Assembly: GCF_000485595.1 (NCBI RefSeq)
Contig: NW_014577786.1
Location: forward strand, 160,844 to 186,869
DNA from: Priapulus caudatus
Taxonomy: Eukaryota > Priapulida > Priapulimorpha > Priapulimorphida > Priapulidae
Reading direction: 5' to 3'
DNA: 26,026 nucleotides
The notes under the pieces: generated by a model
What the model was told of the DNA's origin: nothing
The model's input: only the letters and a program-made list of their open reading frames with translations
Database searches by the model: none
Program-made: the position numbers and the translations under genes
Shown here: positions 1 through 26,026 of the stretch, piece after piece
Layout of the letters: each line of letters begins with the position of its first letter
Position numbering within the stretch: position 1 is the first letter of the stretch

Positions 1-171
1 CCTACAGGTCCGGGAAGCAGGATCGATCCCTCTCTGTGCCACCTCTACCGGGAACACGAGAGAAAACCCCGATAGCAGACCGACTGCTCTCTTGTTCTTC
101 TGAATCGGCGACGCGCCAGTCGCGCTTCCCCCGCCGCCGCTATCGCTGTACACGGAATTTGTTTTCGCCAG
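1..171 (+). other. 3' end of an OGDH intron
   Basis: I see no OGDH-like residues here. The stretch ends in a pyrimidine-rich run and the acceptor CAG at 169-171, immediately before the exon that starts IRGHNVADL. The preceding exon lies outside the window. Confidence 0.6.
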
Positions 172-24037
<23,866 letters not shown>

Positions 24038-25690
24038 GTATGGGCCGGACTGCACCTCTCCCCTCTCCCCTCATCTATCTCACCCTTCCCCCTCGCTTAT
24101 CTCACTCCTTTCGCTCCTCTATGTGCCTCTGCCCTCCATCTCAGCCCTCTCCTGCTCCTATCTCACCCTCTCCCCTCGCTCTATCTCTACCCTCTCCCCT
24201 CTCATCTCACCTGCTCCCTCTGTCTCACCTCCTCCTCTATCTCACCCTCTCCCCTCCTCTATCTCACTCTCTTCGCCTCCTCTATCTCACCCTCTCCCTC
24301 CTCTATCTCATCGGAGCTGGGGGCCTCACCTCCCCTCCGTCTATCGTCCACCCTCTCCCTCTATCTCAGCCTCTCTCATCGCTTATCTCACTCTCATCGC
24401 CCCTCTCTATCTCACGCCTCCCCCTCCTCTATCTCACCCTCTCCCCTCTATCTCACCCTCTCTCCTCCTCTATCTCACTCTCTCCCCTCCTCTATCTCAC
24501 TCTCCCCCCTCTAGCTCACGCCTCTTCCGCTGCCTCTATCTCACCTCTCCTCCTTCCTCTATCTCACGCGCTCTCCCTCCTCTGATCTCACCCTCTCCCC
24601 TCCTCTATCTCACCCTCTCGCCGCTCTATCTCACGCCTCTTCTCCTGCCTCTATCTCACCCCTCTCCCTCCTCATCTCACTCTCTCCCCTCCTCGTACTT
24701 GCTCACCCGCTCTCACTTCTCTATCTACTCGCTCTCCCCTACCCTCTATCTGGACCCTCTACTCCGCTCTATCTCACTCTCTAGCCCGCCGCCTCTATTC
24801 ACCTCTCCCTCCTCTTATGCTTCACGCCTCTCCCCTCCTATCTCACCCTCTCCCTCCTCTATATCTCACCCTACCTCCTCCTCTATCTCACCCTCTCCCG
24901 CTGCCTGCTATCTCACCTCTCCCTCCTCTATCTCACCCGCTCCTCCTCTCTATCTCACCTCCAACCTCCTCATCCATACCTCTCCATCCTTTTTCATCAC
25001 CCTCTTCCCCTCCTCTATCTCACCCTCTCTCCTCCTCTATCTCACCCTCTCCCCTCCTCTTTCCCCTCCGCCTATTACCCTCCTCCTTTTACCCTATTTG
25101 TATGGACTTTGTCATGAAATCCTCGCTCTCCCTCGACATGCTCTCCTCTTCGCCTGTCCCTCCCTTCTCCCCTTCCCTAGATCCTCCCTCTCCTCTCTCC
25201 CCTCTCCCTCCCCTCCCTCGCTCCTATCTTCCCCTCTCCCGCTCTCGCCCTCCCTTCTCCCCTCCTCCTACTGACGTGGAGAAGCTCTCCTGCTTCTCAT
25301 CGGTATCACCTCCTCTCCCCTCTCCACTGCCTCTCCCCCCCCACTTCCCCTCCCCACCCCCACCCCCTCCCTCTTCCACCCTTTCCCTTCCCCCACCCTC
25401 TCCCCTCACCCCACAATCCTTTCCCTCTCCCCACTCCTCTTTCCCCTCTCCCCACCCCCTCTTCCCCTCTCCCCCACTCCATCTTTCCCCTTCGACTGCC
25501 TCTCCTCACCGCCGCTCTTCCCGCTCTCCGCCACCCCTCTCCCCGCACCCCCTCTCCTCTCTTCACTCCCTCTGCTCCTTCCTCACCCTCTCCCCACCCC
25601 CTCTCCCTCCTACGTCCCTCCTCGGATCTCCCCCTCCTCCACCCCGTCTCCCCCACCCCCTTCCCTCTCTCACTTCCCCCTCTCCTCCTA
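24038..25690 (+). repeat. Polypyrimidine tract: ~22-bp CTCTATCTCACC repeats grading into CCCTCT-rich DNA
   Basis: From about 24048 to 25060 the unit is CCTCTATCTCACCCTCTCCC with frequent indels. From 25090 to 25690 it becomes CTCCCC-rich without a fixed period. Nearly all bases are C or T, so it could form triplex DNA on purine-pyrimidine mirror segments. The serine/proline/leucine-rich frames on + and glycine/arginine-rich frames on - are not genes. Confidence 0.92.
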
Positions 25691-26026
25691 TATACATAGT
25701 ATTTAGCTGCATCTGACATAGTCAGATGCAGCCTTGTCGAATCGCATGAGCGTGCGTCCGGCGTCCGGCCGTGGGTTCGTCCGGCGTGCGTCAACAGTTG
25801 GCCCACAAATCTTAACGCGCTTGACGTACGTCATGATATTCGCGGACGTTCTGGGTGATCGTCAAAACGTTGTAGCTTGTTTAAGCTGGCGGGTCCAAAG
25901 GTCAAGTCAAGAGGTGTAAAAGAAGGGGGAACATTCCCTCCCCCTTAAACTTAAAGTATTAGGAGGAAATGCATAATCTGCGCAGCAAATCTAACGGCTC
26001 GACCTAGCTCGCTGATAGTCGGTGGT
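25691..26026 (+). other. Unassigned sequence after the polypyrimidine tract
   Basis: It contains a short hairpin at 25706-25732 and otherwise no repeat. I looked for the last OGDH exon (residues such as YAGR.P.AAPATG) in all frames and did not find it, so it should lie downstream of the window. Confidence 0.5.
25706..25732. repeat. Perfect 12-bp inverted repeat with 3-nt loop
   Basis: GCTGCATCTGAC and GTCAGATGCAGC flank ATA. There is no U-tract or other context to make it a terminator or a known RNA. It may be a transposon end or chance. Confidence 0.85.

Noticed and set aside
24040-25806. Serine/proline/leucine-rich frames (+) and glycine/arginine-rich frames (-)
   Set aside because: They are translations of the polypyrimidine tract. 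No conserved domain or splice structure is visible.
25690-26026. Terminal OGDH exon
   Set aside because: None of the expected C-terminal residues could be read in any frame, even allowing single indels.

Overview
The window is animal (metazoan) nuclear DNA, probably from an invertebrate, because it holds many short exons with GT-AG introns, AT/GT/TACAAA microsatellites, MITE-like elements and long tandem arrays. It carries one recognisable gene on the + strand: the mitochondrial 2-oxoglutarate dehydrogenase E1 subunit (OGDH). Eighteen coding pieces can be traced from about 172 to 24037. The 5' end of the gene (transit peptide and N-terminal exons) and the last exon are not in the window. I could not name the species, and no second gene is supported on either strand. 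OGDH identification rests on remembered family motifs, not on a search.

Layout. 1-1673: two clean exons around an intron with a TTAA-flanked MITE. 1674-8061: intron with short repeats, then a 30-bp minisatellite broken by 116 consecutive C, then a 3.8-kb array of 28/32-bp units broken by a poly-A tract. The second array ends at a single N (8061). 8062-12746: a 4.7-kb array of 33/36-bp units, each containing the end of an OGDH exon (IMGMPHR) plus its 5' splice site. 12952-19724: eight clean exons (RLNVLANV to the GQDVERGTF motif), with introns holding MITEs and minisatellites. 20068-24037: the remaining exons, increasingly damaged by small, mostly insertional indels. 24038-26026: a 1.6-kb polypyrimidine tract and a short tail without recognised coding sequence.

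OGDH E1 is the thiamine-diphosphate-dependent, rate-setting component of the mitochondrial 2-oxoglutarate dehydrogenase complex of the TCA cycle. About 95 residues expected between exon 1573-1673 and the IMGMPHR motif are absent; the N that joins two unrelated arrays is the likeliest place of loss.

Most striking: the exon end that carries the active-site PHR motif and its splice donor has been amplified about 130 times. Smaller duplications at or across an exon 3' end or donor occur at three other OGDH exons. The arrays alternate perfect and indel-riddled stretches, which suggests that part of this assembly is uncorrected long-read sequence, so unit counts and frames in noisy parts should be treated as provisional.
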